Made by a program: the position numbers and the translations under genes. This document shows, piece by piece, positions 48,873-59,100 of a stretch of 64,000 bases of DNA. The notes under the pieces are model-generated. The model did no database searches and was not told the DNA's origin. It worked only from the letters and a program-made list of their open reading frames with translations. How positions within the stretch are numbered: the stretch's first letter is position 1; the number at the start of each line of letters is the position of its first letter. The stretch is from Phycisphaerae bacterium (GTDB lineage: Bacteria; Planctomycetota; Phycisphaerae; Sedimentisphaerales; Anaerobacaceae), in the NCBI GenBank assembly GCA_016782865.1, contig JADHXR010000016.1, positions 1-64,000 on the forward strand, in the 5' to 3' direction.

Positions 48873-51800
48873 TCACCATCGCACATTCCTGCCCGATGCT
48901 GTGGCGACCTTGCCGGCGCCTTCTCGAATGACCTCGATGAAATTGATTATAGGTGCCTGATTCGCCTGCGGATCGGTCGATTTTGGAACCAATTCGAGAG
49001 CCAGAGACTCTCGGGCCTCAATGCCTTTGAATTCCTTCACGACCGCCCGGTTGGCTCGTCCCGCTGTTTCCATGATATCAAGGCCCTCCAACACAACTTT
49101 GCCCTGGAGTTTGATATCGAAGACGCGCCGGCCCACCAGATCGCCCGGCAGCGCATTGAAGCCGAGGCGGACGGTGTACGAAGCGCCGCTAAGCCCGGAA
49201 GAACCGTCGGTCAGCGGCACCTCGCAACGCAGCAACCCCCGGCAGCCTGAGGTGAAGAGCCAGGGTTTGTCGGTATTGGCAATGCTCACATCCCTGAAGT
49301 CCCGGCAGAAATACCCCATTGCAGGCAAAGTCTCAACACGCAGATCGAACTTAACGCCGTAATTGGGAAAGTGCGTGTACGAGCTGGTCTTCGGGTTAGG
49401 ATAACCGAACCAGACAGTCCCTTCGTCGTCCTTTCTGTCCGCTGGAGCACCGAGGTTGACAGCAAAATGCTTGACCGGGCTCAGCTTGCCGGGCGTGACA
49501 TAAACGGTCCAGGGTTGAGGTCGATCGGGTTTTCGCACCATCGCCAGCGAGCAGCGGATCGGGTACGAGCATGTACAGCCTGCCGCCGCTTCCTGTGAGA
49601 GCAATACACCTCCTGCGGGGATCACGCTGATGGCGCAGCCTGGTCGATAGGCGCCGAAGATCTGGACTCCGTTGTCTTGCTCAAGGTCATAGAACGCCGT
49701 GCAGGCCGAGCGATAGAACAGGCCCTTCGCCGAAGCGGCTGTGATGCCGCACGTGTGGCCGGGGCGCAGGAACTCCCAGGGAACCTGCTCGCCGGTGATT
49801 GGGTGATCGCGCATGACAGTTTCGCCGGTGCGAAGATCGCAAGCACGAGGCTCCAGGATGATCTTGTCGGCAACTATGACAGGCCGCGTACGGTAGTTCA
49901 GGGGGCGGGACCAGACCATATCGCCGTTGTCGGCCGACAGCGCGGTGATGCGGCGCCACTTCATGCCGCCCTCACGGAACCTCCATGCATCGTGGTTGCC
50001 GTGATTGCCGAAGAACAGGAGCAAACCGTCACTGTAAGCGGCGCCCATCTTGTCGCCGCAGCATCCGGTCAGGTCTGTGTGCTCCTTCCAGAGCAACTCT
50101 CCCGTAGCGGCATCGACCGCAAAAACCATCCTCACGTCGGCGTCGTCATACGTCAGACTCCCTTCGGGATGTTCTTCCTTGAACAGCTCCGCCTCCAGGG
50201 AACTGATTAGATATTCAACGGTCCGCTTCTGTCCGTATGCGGGGTCCTCCTTCAGCTTCTGCGCGAGGGACTCTTTCATCTGCTTCAACTCTTCGAGGAC
50301 TCCTTCCCGTTCCTTGTAGACGCCCTTTTTTGTGAGTCTTTGGCGTTTCTTCAGGGACCGGTTTCTGATCTTTTCAGGAACCGCGCTGTCGGCATAGAAC
50401 AGCTTACCTTCACCCAGTGTGATTGTTATGTTGGCAATTTTCTCGCCCGCGCGCTTCCAGAGCAATTCGCCCGTCTCCGTATCCACGGCGAATATCTTGT
50501 CGCTCACCATCAGGCTGTCGGTCACGGCGTCTTTCTGCAGGAACTCTCCTCCCTGGGCGAAGGACGTCATGTATCGATACATTATCCCACCCCTCTGGGC
50601 GGCCATCTGCAAGTCCTTCGGATCGGGGTAGAGCTTTTTCGAATACTCGTACTGCTCTCTGTGCTCGGCGCCGACATCCTCGATGTTCTTCCATTTTCCA
50701 TTTTCCACAAACCGCTTCAAAACAGCGCCGTAATCCTCCTCCATGGCGGTTGCCGCCGAGCCGTAGAGAATATTGCCGACGACTGAAATGTATCCCCACC
50801 GGCGAGGCGATCCATCGACAGAACCTGGTATCTTGTATACACGTATCGTTTCGCCCGTCGCCGGATCCAATCGGTAGCATTTGTCGTGAGCAGCCACGTA
50901 AAGGCCGCCGCCGGTCACAACCAGATTACCGCAGTCGGCCTTGATCTTTACCCGGACAGCGCCGGGGATTTCTCTCTTCCACAGCAGGGTCCCGTTGAAG
51001 GCGTCGACGGCCATTATCAAGTCTTCACCCTCCATGAACATACGTCCGTCCATGGCAACCGGACTCTGCGCCCGCGCGTGCCGCTCGGTCATACCTCTGG
51101 GACCGGGCTCGCCAAACCAGAGAACCCCCAACGGACCATAAACCAGCTCGTCGTCCGAACAGGCGGTGTTTTGCGGATCGCCGTATTGTTGCGTCCAGGC
51201 GCCGGCGCCTTCAAGAGGACCTCGGACAAAATTCCTCCACACAACATCACCATCGCGATGAAAACTCAGGCACGCCGTACCTCCCCAGGGCCGGAGAATG
51301 CGCCGGCCTTCTTCGGTTGTCCCCATAGTTCTGCCCGTGAGCAACATTCCGTCGGAGACTATCAGGTTGGCGAAGTAGCTCGGCAGAGACTCCATGTCCC
51401 AGGGCTCAACCACGATTCTTGTTCCCAACAGGCCGGCGGCTTCGAGATTCTTTCTCGCTGCCGCTAATTCTGCCGGCTCTTTTTCCAAGGCGACAATTTT
51501 CAACTCCGTTCTTTTCGCCAACTCGTAAGCGAGGCGCCCCCGGCCGCAATCGAGCACCAGGGCGTATCCCTTCTCGATACCGCTTTCGGCAATGATCTTC
51601 TCTGCGGCAGCCTTGTACGTTTCGGTCAGCGAATCAGTCGGATAGGGATCGGCCTTCACTTTGGGCTTGATGTTTCTGGCCCCGGCAACTTCGGCTTCGC
51701 TAAAGCAATAGATGGGGCCTTTGTCGCTGCTGACAACCAGATACCCGTCGCAAGCAGCCAACGCAACGGCAGCGCCATCCACCTCGCTCTTGAAGACCTC

Positions 51801-53156
51801 ATCGCCGGTTTCTGCATCAAGGGCAATGACGATCCCGTCGCCGCCGGCGAATACGACATCGCCCGCCAGCAGAACCGAACGAAGGTCTTTCCTTGGATAT
51901 CGCCACTTGAAACTCGTGGCCTTCAGTCGCTTTTGTTCGGCGCCGGCGTCAGACATCTTCTTTGACAATTCCTCGATCTGCTTGCTGAGCTTTGCACGGG
52001 CGCTCTGGGCCGCTGAGGCGAATTCCTTCTTCGATTCATCCACCTGGCTTTGCCATTTTCGACTGTCGCTCGCGAGCTTGTTAGCCCTGCGCACGGCTTC
52101 GGAGTGAGCCGCACGATCAATCGCGTAAACACCGTCCTGGGTCAGGATATATGACGACTCGCGAGTGACCGCCATATCGGTTCCAGGGAACCATGCGAAG
52201 GCGTCCCCCTGTCGTCTGCCCGTCCTGGCATCGTATGCGACCTTGTGGGGCTCGCCCGAGTAGTCGATTCCGGAGATCAGTCTGTCATTATCGAGCAGGG
52301 CCCAGCACCCGCCGCGTTTGCCGCCCGGGGCGGCGCAGTATAGAAACTTGCCGGTCTTGCGATCGAAAGCCACCGGCATGGACCGCCCCGAAGGAACATA
52401 AATGATATCCCGAGACGCAAGCAAATAACCGTGCGGCGATATCCCGCCGAACTCCATCTCATGCGCGCGGTCGCCGATCGTATCGTTCTTCCAGATGACC
52501 GAGCCGTCGCCGGCATCGAGGGCGCAGACGTAAAGCCCTTCGTATGGGAAAATGCCGGCTGCAAAATAGACGGTCCCATCGTCGACAAGGACGCCGGTCC
52601 TGACGGGCCAGAGCGATATCATTCTGCCGTTGCCGATGACCTTCTCATTGCTGGGACCGGCGCGGTATTTCCACAGGAGCGAACCGTTCTTGCCATCGAT
52701 GCAATACACGTTACCGTCATCGGAGCCTGCGTACACCTTGCCCGCATGGAGGGCGGGCGCAAAACGAACGGGCCCTTCGGTAAAGAATTCCCAGCGTATC
52801 TCACCGTCAGTCAAACCTATTGCGGTGACTTTATTGGTCACACATGAACCGAAGTAGGCATTGCCGCCCGCTATGACCGCGGGATACGCGTTGTCTATGT
52901 GCATTCTCGGCATCTCTTCGGAGGGCATGGGCCAGGCGGGTTTGGGCGGGTGAGTGGGAACATATTTCCAGCGCAGAGAAAGCCCCGGACCGACGGTTTC
53001 AGAAGTAACCCCGCTGCGTGCCGCATCAGACCGATAGGTCGGCCAATCCCCGGCTACGCCAACGCTGCACACAACTAACAATGCCACCAGAGCAGCAAGA
53101 GTGCGAAAGCGTACCCGTATCTGCCCGTCATTTGTAACTGCAATTTGCCGCTTCAT
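48873..53156 (-). CDS. Giant PQQ-like beta-propeller protein with embedded methyltransferase-like domain
   Basis: A 1427-residue protein with GGGAGGT before ATG 53156 and a signal peptide (LAALVALLVVCSVGVAG). The N-terminal propeller (about 40-500) starts DWPTYRSDAARSG and has blades such as VYCIDGKNGSLLWKYRAG and VIALDAETGDEVFKSE. A charged coiled-coil loop (about 355-410) interrupts it. A Rossmann methyltransferase-like domain (about 510-640) carries YALVLDCGRGRLAYELAKR. A second propeller (about 640-1250) includes IMAVDAFNGTLLWKRE, with a Lys/Glu insert near 930-1010. The C-terminus is a beta domain. A SAM-type enzyme domain exported inside a propeller is unusual, since SAM is cytoplasmic; the domain may bind another ligand. 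The O-methyltransferase gene lies 42 bases upstream. Confidence 0.88.
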   Translation of the reverse strand: MKRQIAVTNDGQIRVRFRTLAALVALLVVCSVGVAGDWPTYRSDAARSGVTSETVGPGLSLRWKYVPTHPPKPAWPMPSEEMPRMHIDNAYPAVIAGGNAYFGSCVTNKVTAIGLTDGEIRWEFFTEGPVRFAPALHAGKVYAGSDDGNVYCIDGKNGSLLWKYRAGPSNEKVIGNGRMISLWPVRTGVLVDDGTVYFAAGIFPYEGLYVCALDAGDGSVIWKNDTIGDRAHEMEFGGISPHGYLLASRDIIYVPSGRSMPVAFDRKTGKFLYCAAPGGKRGGCWALLDNDRLISGIDYSGEPHKVAYDARTGRRQGDAFAWFPGTDMAVTRESSYILTQDGVYAIDRAAHSEAVRRANKLASDSRKWQSQVDESKKEFASAAQSARAKLSKQIEELSKKMSDAGAEQKRLKATSFKWRYPRKDLRSVLLAGDVVFAGGDGIVIALDAETGDEVFKSEVDGAAVALAACDGYLVVSSDKGPIYCFSEAEVAGARNIKPKVKADPYPTDSLTETYKAAAEKIIAESGIEKGYALVLDCGRGRLAYELAKRTELKIVALEKEPAELAAARKNLEAAGLLGTRIVVEPWDMESLPSYFANLIVSDGMLLTGRTMGTTEEGRRILRPWGGTACLSFHRDGDVVWRNFVRGPLEGAGAWTQQYGDPQNTACSDDELVYGPLGVLWFGEPGPRGMTERHARAQSPVAMDGRMFMEGEDLIMAVDAFNGTLLWKREIPGAVRVKIKADCGNLVVTGGGLYVAAHDKCYRLDPATGETIRVYKIPGSVDGSPRRWGYISVVGNILYGSAATAMEEDYGAVLKRFVENGKWKNIEDVGAEHREQYEYSKKLYPDPKDLQMAAQRGGIMYRYMTSFAQGGEFLQKDAVTDSLMVSDKIFAVDTETGELLWKRAGEKIANITITLGEGKLFYADSAVPEKIRNRSLKKRQRLTKKGVYKEREGVLEELKQMKESLAQKLKEDPAYGQKRTVEYLISSLEAELFKEEHPEGSLTYDDADVRMVFAVDAATGELLWKEHTDLTGCCGDKMGAAYSDGLLLFFGNHGNHDAWRFREGGMKWRRITALSADNGDMVWSRPLNYRTRPVIVADKIILEPRACDLRTGETVMRDHPITGEQVPWEFLRPGHTCGITAASAKGLFYRSACTAFYDLEQDNGVQIFGAYRPGCAISVIPAGGVLLSQEAAAGCTCSYPIRCSLAMVRKPDRPQPWTVYVTPGKLSPVKHFAVNLGAPADRKDDEGTVWFGYPNPKTSSYTHFPNYGVKFDLRVETLPAMGYFCRDFRDVSIANTDKPWLFTSGCRGLLRCEVPLTDGSSGLSGASYTVRLGFNALPGDLVGRRVFDIKLQGKVVLEGLDIMETAGRANRAVVKEFKGIEARESLALELVPKSTDPQANQAPIINFIEVIREGAGKVATASGRNVRW

Positions 53157-53198
53157 TGACTACCTCCCTACAAGGATCTGGAACATATTTGCCATTTC

Positions 53199-54194
53199 TC
53201 ACACCTTCCTGGCTCGGATCAGCGAATTCATAAACTCGTCCCGGCGCACGAGCGTCACGTCATCAAAACCGGCCTCGGAAAGATCCTCGCGATACTCATC
53301 TAAGGTGTACGCACTGCCTCCTTCGGTTGCGACCAACATATTGACGGCGAACAATGCTCCAGCTTCGGGGCTGGTGTGTGACGGGTCCATGACGACATCG
53401 CGTATGACCACAACGCCATCGTCGGTCAGGGCCTTGTGAATCCTGGCAAAGAGCGCCCGGTTTTGCTCCCTGGAGTTCTGGTGACAAATCGCCCCGAGCC
53501 ACGCAAGGTCGACGCCTGCGGGAAGGTCATCGGCGTAGTAATCGCCCGCGACGAGTGTCACTTTGTCGCTCAGGGCTGCATCGGACAAGCGCTGCTGAGC
53601 CATTGGAATGACAGCAGGCAGATCGAGCAGCGTCGCTCTGGCTTCGGGGACCGCGTCAAGAAATGCCATGGTCCACGTGCCCGAGGCGCCTCCGATATCA
53701 AGCAGGTGACTGAATTTCAACGGCATCAGCCTGCCCACTACTTCAGCCGCTACCGGCGCCGAGAAATTGTGCATGGCACCTATGAAAGCCGCCTGGTCGG
53801 CGGCCTCGCCACGAATACCGGCAACTCGTTCGGCAGGTTTTCCGGTTCGCGTTATCCGGGCCAACTGGGCCCAGCGGCCAAGGCAATTGGCCAAGTGGCG
53901 AACCATAGGCAGAACGTTCTGAGCTGATTTCTCACTCAACAATTCAGCCAGACCGTCAGGGACGCTGTAATCATCACCCTGCTTGGTCAAGAATTCCAAC
54001 GCCGCCAGCGCATCGAGCAAAATGGTCGTAGCCCGCAAGTCTGTGCAAAGCTCGCCGGCCAGAGCATCGGCGGTCATTGGCCAGCCATGCAGGCAGGTAA
54101 AAACGTTCAAATCGGCCGCGGCGGTCAGCACGCTCGCTCGCTGAAACGACCGCGCAACCTGTAGAATTTCTTCTGCACTCCATTGCTTTGCCAT
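53199..54194 (-). CDS. SAM-dependent O-methyltransferase (dimerisation plus methyltransferase domains)
   Basis: A 331-residue cytoplasmic protein. ATG 54194 is chosen because AAGGAAGG lies just upstream. A helical dimerisation domain (about 1-95, WSAEEILQVARSFQRASVLTAAADLNVF) is followed by a class I methyltransferase domain: FSHLLDIGGASGTWTMAFL (SAM motif I), ATLLDLPAVIPMAQ (motif II acidic region), VTLVAGDYYADDLPAGVDLAWL and VVVIRDVVMDPS. This is the layout of methyltransferase family 2, whose members methylate hydroxyl groups of small molecules. The substrate is unknown. It precedes the propeller-methyltransferase gene by 42 bases, so one transcript is likely. Confidence 0.92.
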   Translation of the reverse strand: MAKQWSAEEILQVARSFQRASVLTAAADLNVFTCLHGWPMTADALAGELCTDLRATTILLDALAALEFLTKQGDDYSVPDGLAELLSEKSAQNVLPMVRHLANCLGRWAQLARITRTGKPAERVAGIRGEAADQAAFIGAMHNFSAPVAAEVVGRLMPLKFSHLLDIGGASGTWTMAFLDAVPEARATLLDLPAVIPMAQQRLSDAALSDKVTLVAGDYYADDLPAGVDLAWLGAICHQNSREQNRALFARIHKALTDDGVVVIRDVVMDPSHTSPEAGALFAVNMLVATEGGSAYTLDEYREDLSEAGFDDVTLVRRDEFMNSLIRARKV

Positions 54195-54278
54195 CGATAC
54201 CTTCCTTCTGAGCTCTGATTGTCCTGTCAAAACATACCCGGCATCTGCCTCGCTGTCAACGCCGAGTCGATCGCGCCC

Positions 54279-56027
54279 TTACCTCGGCACGACTTTGAAT
54301 GCGACATCGTTTCCGATATGCAGAGCGTGGCCTCCGGTGGTTTTCAACTCCGGTATCGTATAGGTAAGTTCGCCATCGCTGCATTTGACGGTCTGCGGGT
54401 CCATGTACCTGCCTCGCCAGGTCCGGTACAGGCGAAGCTCGTACTCGCCGTCCGGCAGCCCGGAAATAGTAAATGATTCATTCGCAACACTGGTGCGGGG
54501 ATTGACGACCCAGCCAATAACAAACTTGTCGGCCCGCATCGCCCAGGCATCGCAGTTTGGCGCAGTGACATCTGCCGGCTCGAAATCTTGATTTACAAAA
54601 TCGATTTTCGATACGAATTGTGAGAAATAGAGCATCTGATTGGTGACAACGCTGTCGTTAATCCAATCCGAATACGCCCACCAGAATGGAGTCGCACAGG
54701 CGCCGTTGGTCAGGCTGACCCACAGGGCATTGTGGTACATCGCAAGGTAGCCCGGCATGCCGGGCTCGTAATAGGTGTGGTCCCAGCCGCACTCTCCGAT
54801 GATTGCAGGCTTGTCGAATCCATTCCAGAGGTTCTGTATCTGCGTTGCGTAATTGCGATAGCTCGACTGAATCGGGTTCTCGTCGTCCGGGCCGAGCTTG
54901 CCGCTTTTCGGCATCGGGTGACCCTGGGCTTCATAAATCTCCCTCGCCGCTATGTCGAATATCTTATATCCCTCGGGCCACCACTGACCGATCCCGCCGC
55001 TCTGGGTGCCCGTGGTCGGCCGGCCGTACGGGTCGTGCTCGTTGAAGTACCCGTCCATCCGGGCGGACCACTGCTCGGCCACGGCAGGGCCCCCTTTCGT
55101 CCAGCCCTCGGTGCCGTTGATCTCGTCGACCACGAACCACAAGAACAGGGCCCGGCTGTATCCCCAGCGGGCGATCATGTACCGGTAAAGCTTCTCCTGA
55201 TACTCCCAGGCCTCTTCGTTCCCAAAGAAATCCGTGGCGCTGCTGACGAGTTTGTACGGATTGTTTCTGTACCGGGCATTGCCGCCGCCCCAGACGGCCA
55301 TGGAAATATACGAATGGAACCAGATGTTCCAGCTAATGTAGATGTCCCGCTGCTCGCACCATTCGAAGAGCTGGTCCATCCGGCCGCAACGGTTCTGATC
55401 GTATCGCCCGAGCCCTGAGCCCATCGTCTCTAACGGAGTCGGGAAAAAGCTGATGAAATTCGCCCCGCGTTTTCTCAGATTGTCGAGCCCATCTTCTGTG
55501 ATCCTGCCCTCATTGAACGATTCATAGCTGTCGTTGTACCACAGGCCGACCCCGTAAAACGATGCCCCGTCGTCATGCCTGAGATACCGCTGATTGGACG
55601 CAATTTTCACGAATCCGTGATGTGAGGAATCCGCCGCAGTAAACGTCCCCGCACGGCTTTGCCCCGTGCCCTCGGAATCGGTTACGGTAACCACGTATCG
55701 CCAGGCGCCTTTTTCGGTGGGCGAAAAACGCGCCATCCACAGCGAGGTCCACGCAGACGGATTGTAAAAACCCCAGATGTTCCACTTCTTGCCCGAAGGC
55801 GCTGTGAACTCGACGGTAAGATCAATCTCCTCCGGATCAAAAGGATTAGTGTAAGCAGCCTCAAGATCGATCCGCAACTCGAACTTTTCGTACAGACCGA
55901 TCTGCCTGGAGTTCGACTGAACCGACAGGATTGACGGTGGTTTCGCTGCCGCAAGCGTCACCATAGTCAGGCACATCACGCCAACGCACACCCACGGCAT
56001 ATTATTGATTCTTTCCGGCTTAGTCAT
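54279..56027 (-). CDS. Exported DUF5060/GH5-like glycoside hydrolase
   Basis: A 582-residue protein. ATG 56027 is chosen because AAGGAG lies 7 bases upstream and it opens a signal peptide (PWVCVGVMCLTMVTLAAA). The N-terminal Ig-like DUF5060 domain (about 30-125) has IDLTVEFTAPSGKKWNIWGFY and FSPTEKGAWRYVVTVTD. A TIM-barrel catalytic domain (about 135-490) follows, with FYGVGLWYNDS, YISWNIWFHSYISMAVWG, LFLWFVVDEING (candidate acid/base Glu) and PAIIGECGWDHTYY (candidate nucleophile Glu). A beta C-terminal domain starts about 505. This layout fits secreted glycosidases of this phylum. The family and substrate are not settled. It lies 84 bases before the O-methyltransferase gene. Confidence 0.88.
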   Translation of the reverse strand: MTKPERINNMPWVCVGVMCLTMVTLAAAKPPSILSVQSNSRQIGLYEKFELRIDLEAAYTNPFDPEEIDLTVEFTAPSGKKWNIWGFYNPSAWTSLWMARFSPTEKGAWRYVVTVTDSEGTGQSRAGTFTAADSSHHGFVKIASNQRYLRHDDGASFYGVGLWYNDSYESFNEGRITEDGLDNLRKRGANFISFFPTPLETMGSGLGRYDQNRCGRMDQLFEWCEQRDIYISWNIWFHSYISMAVWGGGNARYRNNPYKLVSSATDFFGNEEAWEYQEKLYRYMIARWGYSRALFLWFVVDEINGTEGWTKGGPAVAEQWSARMDGYFNEHDPYGRPTTGTQSGGIGQWWPEGYKIFDIAAREIYEAQGHPMPKSGKLGPDDENPIQSSYRNYATQIQNLWNGFDKPAIIGECGWDHTYYEPGMPGYLAMYHNALWVSLTNGACATPFWWAYSDWINDSVVTNQMLYFSQFVSKIDFVNQDFEPADVTAPNCDAWAMRADKFVIGWVVNPRTSVANESFTISGLPDGEYELRLYRTWRGRYMDPQTVKCSDGELTYTIPELKTTGGHALHIGNDVAFKVVPR

Positions 56028-56120
56028 TCGAGTCTCCTTCTCAAATTTTTCCACGATGCAAGTATTTTTGATTAGGATACCCGAACCGGCCGTTGAACGC
56101 AAGCATGAGCGGGCAATGGC

Positions 56121-56164
56121 CAAGAAGAAACGGGGCCTATGCGAAATTAATCGACATAGACCCC
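56121..56164 (-). terminator. Conserved 3' hairpin element, copy B
   Basis: On the minus strand GGGGTCTAT and GCATAGGCCCC (56164-56132) form the stem, followed by GTTTCTTCTTGG. It lies 34 bases after the stop of the 56198-59704 gene. The stem and T-rich tail match the element after the other LamG genes; the sequence before the stem is not conserved here. Confidence 0.75.
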
Positions 56165-56197
56165 GGCTATTGCAGATTTTAGGCGTCTCGATACTTG

Positions 56198-59100
56198 CTA
56201 TGGCAACGTAGCCTGGTCCAGGGCGAGGTCGTCGGTAATTAGAATAGCGTCGAGCAGCACGCCGTCTTCACGCTTGGCGATTTCCAGCGTATGCTCGCCC
56301 GCGGCCAATGTCCAATTCGCAACTGCGTCGTCAGGGTCGTCGTCGCTGTGAACCTCGTCCCAGGCCCATCCGTTTGGAGCGTCCATCCCGTTGAACTTGA
56401 CCCAGCCGGTGCCGGGCTGATCGGGATGTTCGAGAGTCTGACTCGTAGCGGTCGTGATCCGGACCCAGAATGAATCGGCGCCCGCCTCCTGACCGCGCAA
56501 CAGGATCTTGTAGATGCCATCGGCGGCAACCGTGAAATTGTAAACGGCTGCCCAGTCGACCCCCGGAGCGGTATCAAAGTCGTCGCCGTCACCGTCGTCG
56601 GAGCCGATGTGCTGACTGCCCGACGAGGCCGAATCGTTATAGAGCCGCCAGTTCGATCCGAGGATGTCAGCCGCTTCTGCTTCGAATATCACGTTTGCCG
56701 TCTTCGGCCCCTGAATGGCAGGCTCCGGAAACAACCCTATGTCGTCGAAGAACATCTTGCCCGAACCGCGGGGCTGTGGATTGTTCTTGTCGCCTGTGCC
56801 GATAGTGATGCTGTCGACGTTTGTCAGGTTGACGCCCTGATCTGCGAACTGCTGCAGGTCGATCCGCCACTCGGTCCAGGTGTCAATTTGGGTTGCAGCC
56901 GGGTCATCATGGGACACCAACCCGGACGTACCGTTGCCGTTGGCTATCTCGACATACAACGGCTCGGCGCTGTTGCTTAGAATGCCGATGTCCTGCGACT
57001 GCCACTGCCCCGTAACGGCACCGGTGGTCTGCGTGCCTGAGAATACGGCCTCGCCCGTCACGGCGGCATTGTGGCTGGTCAACGCCAGACCAACGTAGAC
57101 GCTCGACTCCATAGAAATCAACGGTCTCCACACCATCGGAGTCCAGGCTGTCCCGTTGCTGGAATAGGAGCCTCGGAAGTTGCCCGTAATGTCACGCTCT
57201 ATTTTCACCCAGTATGGTGCCGTAATTGCCATTTGCTCGGGCGTCGCTACCAGGGTCGGGCTCGAATCGCTGGTGGCGCTGCCGTCCGTATCCGTCCTGG
57301 CCTGGAATCTGCATCCCTGTGTGGGTGTACCGTCGTCATTGGCGGGTGTAATATACACTGCGGCGAATTTCGAGCCTGCATCGAGCGTCTCGCGGATCAT
57401 AACGCCGGACTTGGCCCACGGATCGGTGTTCTCAACGCTATCGACTCTGGCGATGATTGAGCCGACGCCTGAGAGCTGTTTATAGACGTAGTGGAACTCG
57501 TCGGCCTGGTTCCAGATATCGGCGCCCTCGGCGGTGACCGTAAAGGTTCCGGCCGGTGCCTCCACGAAACTACCCACCGAAGCGGGATAGCCTCTGAACC
57601 AGACTGACAATTCGCCAACACCTCTGACGGTCCAGTCCTTCTGAGAGTCCAGCGTCAGGGTCGTCTCGGAGTAATTGAGCGCGCCCGGCTTATTGTTGTT
57701 GTAGGAAAGCGGCATCGACTGATTTCCGCCGCGAACAATGGTTTCCTCGGTGGAGGAAGCTGTGTTCTCATCGCCCACCGCGGCGCCGGTGCCGTTGCCG
57801 CCGAAGAAGTCCGGCGTGCCGGGCACGCCGAAGCCAAGCCCGTCATACCATGTGAACCAGATCTGGTTGTCGGCCGCGTCGTAGCTCTCGAAATCTTCCA
57901 CGACAAGAGACTCAATCGTTGTAAAGTCCCAGACGTCGCCCCGCCATCTCGCGGGGCTCTCGACGTCGTTGACCTCGTCCACACGCCAGAAGTAGGTCTT
58001 GCCCAGATCAAGGGCCAACGGACCATGGCTGCTCTGCGCCACGTTGGTGAAAGGGGCCGTGCCTTCGGCTACGGCCTGCAAGTCATCGCTCAAGTATACC
58101 TCGTGCGAAGCCGCCTCTCTGCCCGCTATCCAATCGAGCTCCAAATCCAGGGTGACCTCTGCCGCTCCGGAAGCCGGATCGGGCCCTCTCGCCTGGACGG
58201 GGATGGACAAAAAGCGGACCTCACTGAGGCCGAACTGGGGCAGGATGCCTCCCCAGTTGCTGTTGGCGGTCAGCCTGACGTACTTTGCGCCCGCACCGCC
58301 GAAATCAATCGTCGTGTCGTGAGCATAATTATCCGCGCCGGGTGCCCGCGTAAACTCGTGGGTCGTCCCCAAGGTCACGAAGTCGATGCCGTCGGCCGAG
58401 TACTCTATCGTGACATCCTGGAACCCGAAACCTATCACCGGCTCCAGACCATCGTTGGAGTTCCACACCCACATCTCGTGGAGCTTCTGGACCTTGCCGA
58501 ACTCAAATTCGATCCAGCTCGGCTGTGGCCCTGCAATATCGCTGAGCCACATGGCCTCACCGACCCTGTCGTGTAACAAGCCGCCGGCGTCGAGCCCCGA
58601 ACCGTTCACGGTGTTCGCAGGTCCTTTGCCCGCCGTGCTGCTGGAAGCCGTAGCGAGGACGCCTTCGACAGGAGAGGAAAACGACTCGACCGTAAAGCTC
58701 CAGACGTCGCCCTCGAAGACGGTGGAGTCCGGTGGCATATTTACTTCATCGACACGCCAATAGTAGGTCTTCTCGAAATCAAGCCGTTGAGGCGGATCAT
58801 AGCTGTCGGCACTCTGGGTGATTCCACCAATGCCGTTGCTAACATCGGCGAAGTTCTCACTGAAATAGACTTTGTGCCCGTTGAGTGGCGACGCAAACTG
58901 TCCCGGCGCCCAGGTCAGGACAACGTCTCGTGGCACGTCTCTTTTGCCATCGACAGGGTCCGGACCATAAGCCTTTCCTGCTATTCCAGTCCATCCAAAA
59001 AGTTGCTCTACATCAGTGGCGATCAGGGCCCGGTTGTAGATGCGGGCGTCGTCCAGGTCGCCCGAGAAGATTTCCGTATTGCTGTTGGCGGCGCCCGCTT

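Noticed and set aside
56027-56120. TTGCGT-17-TATCCT as promoter of the DUF5060 glycosidase
   Set aside because: Spacing is right, but the -35 box matches only 3 of 6 positions and the -10 box 4 of 6; too weak to list.
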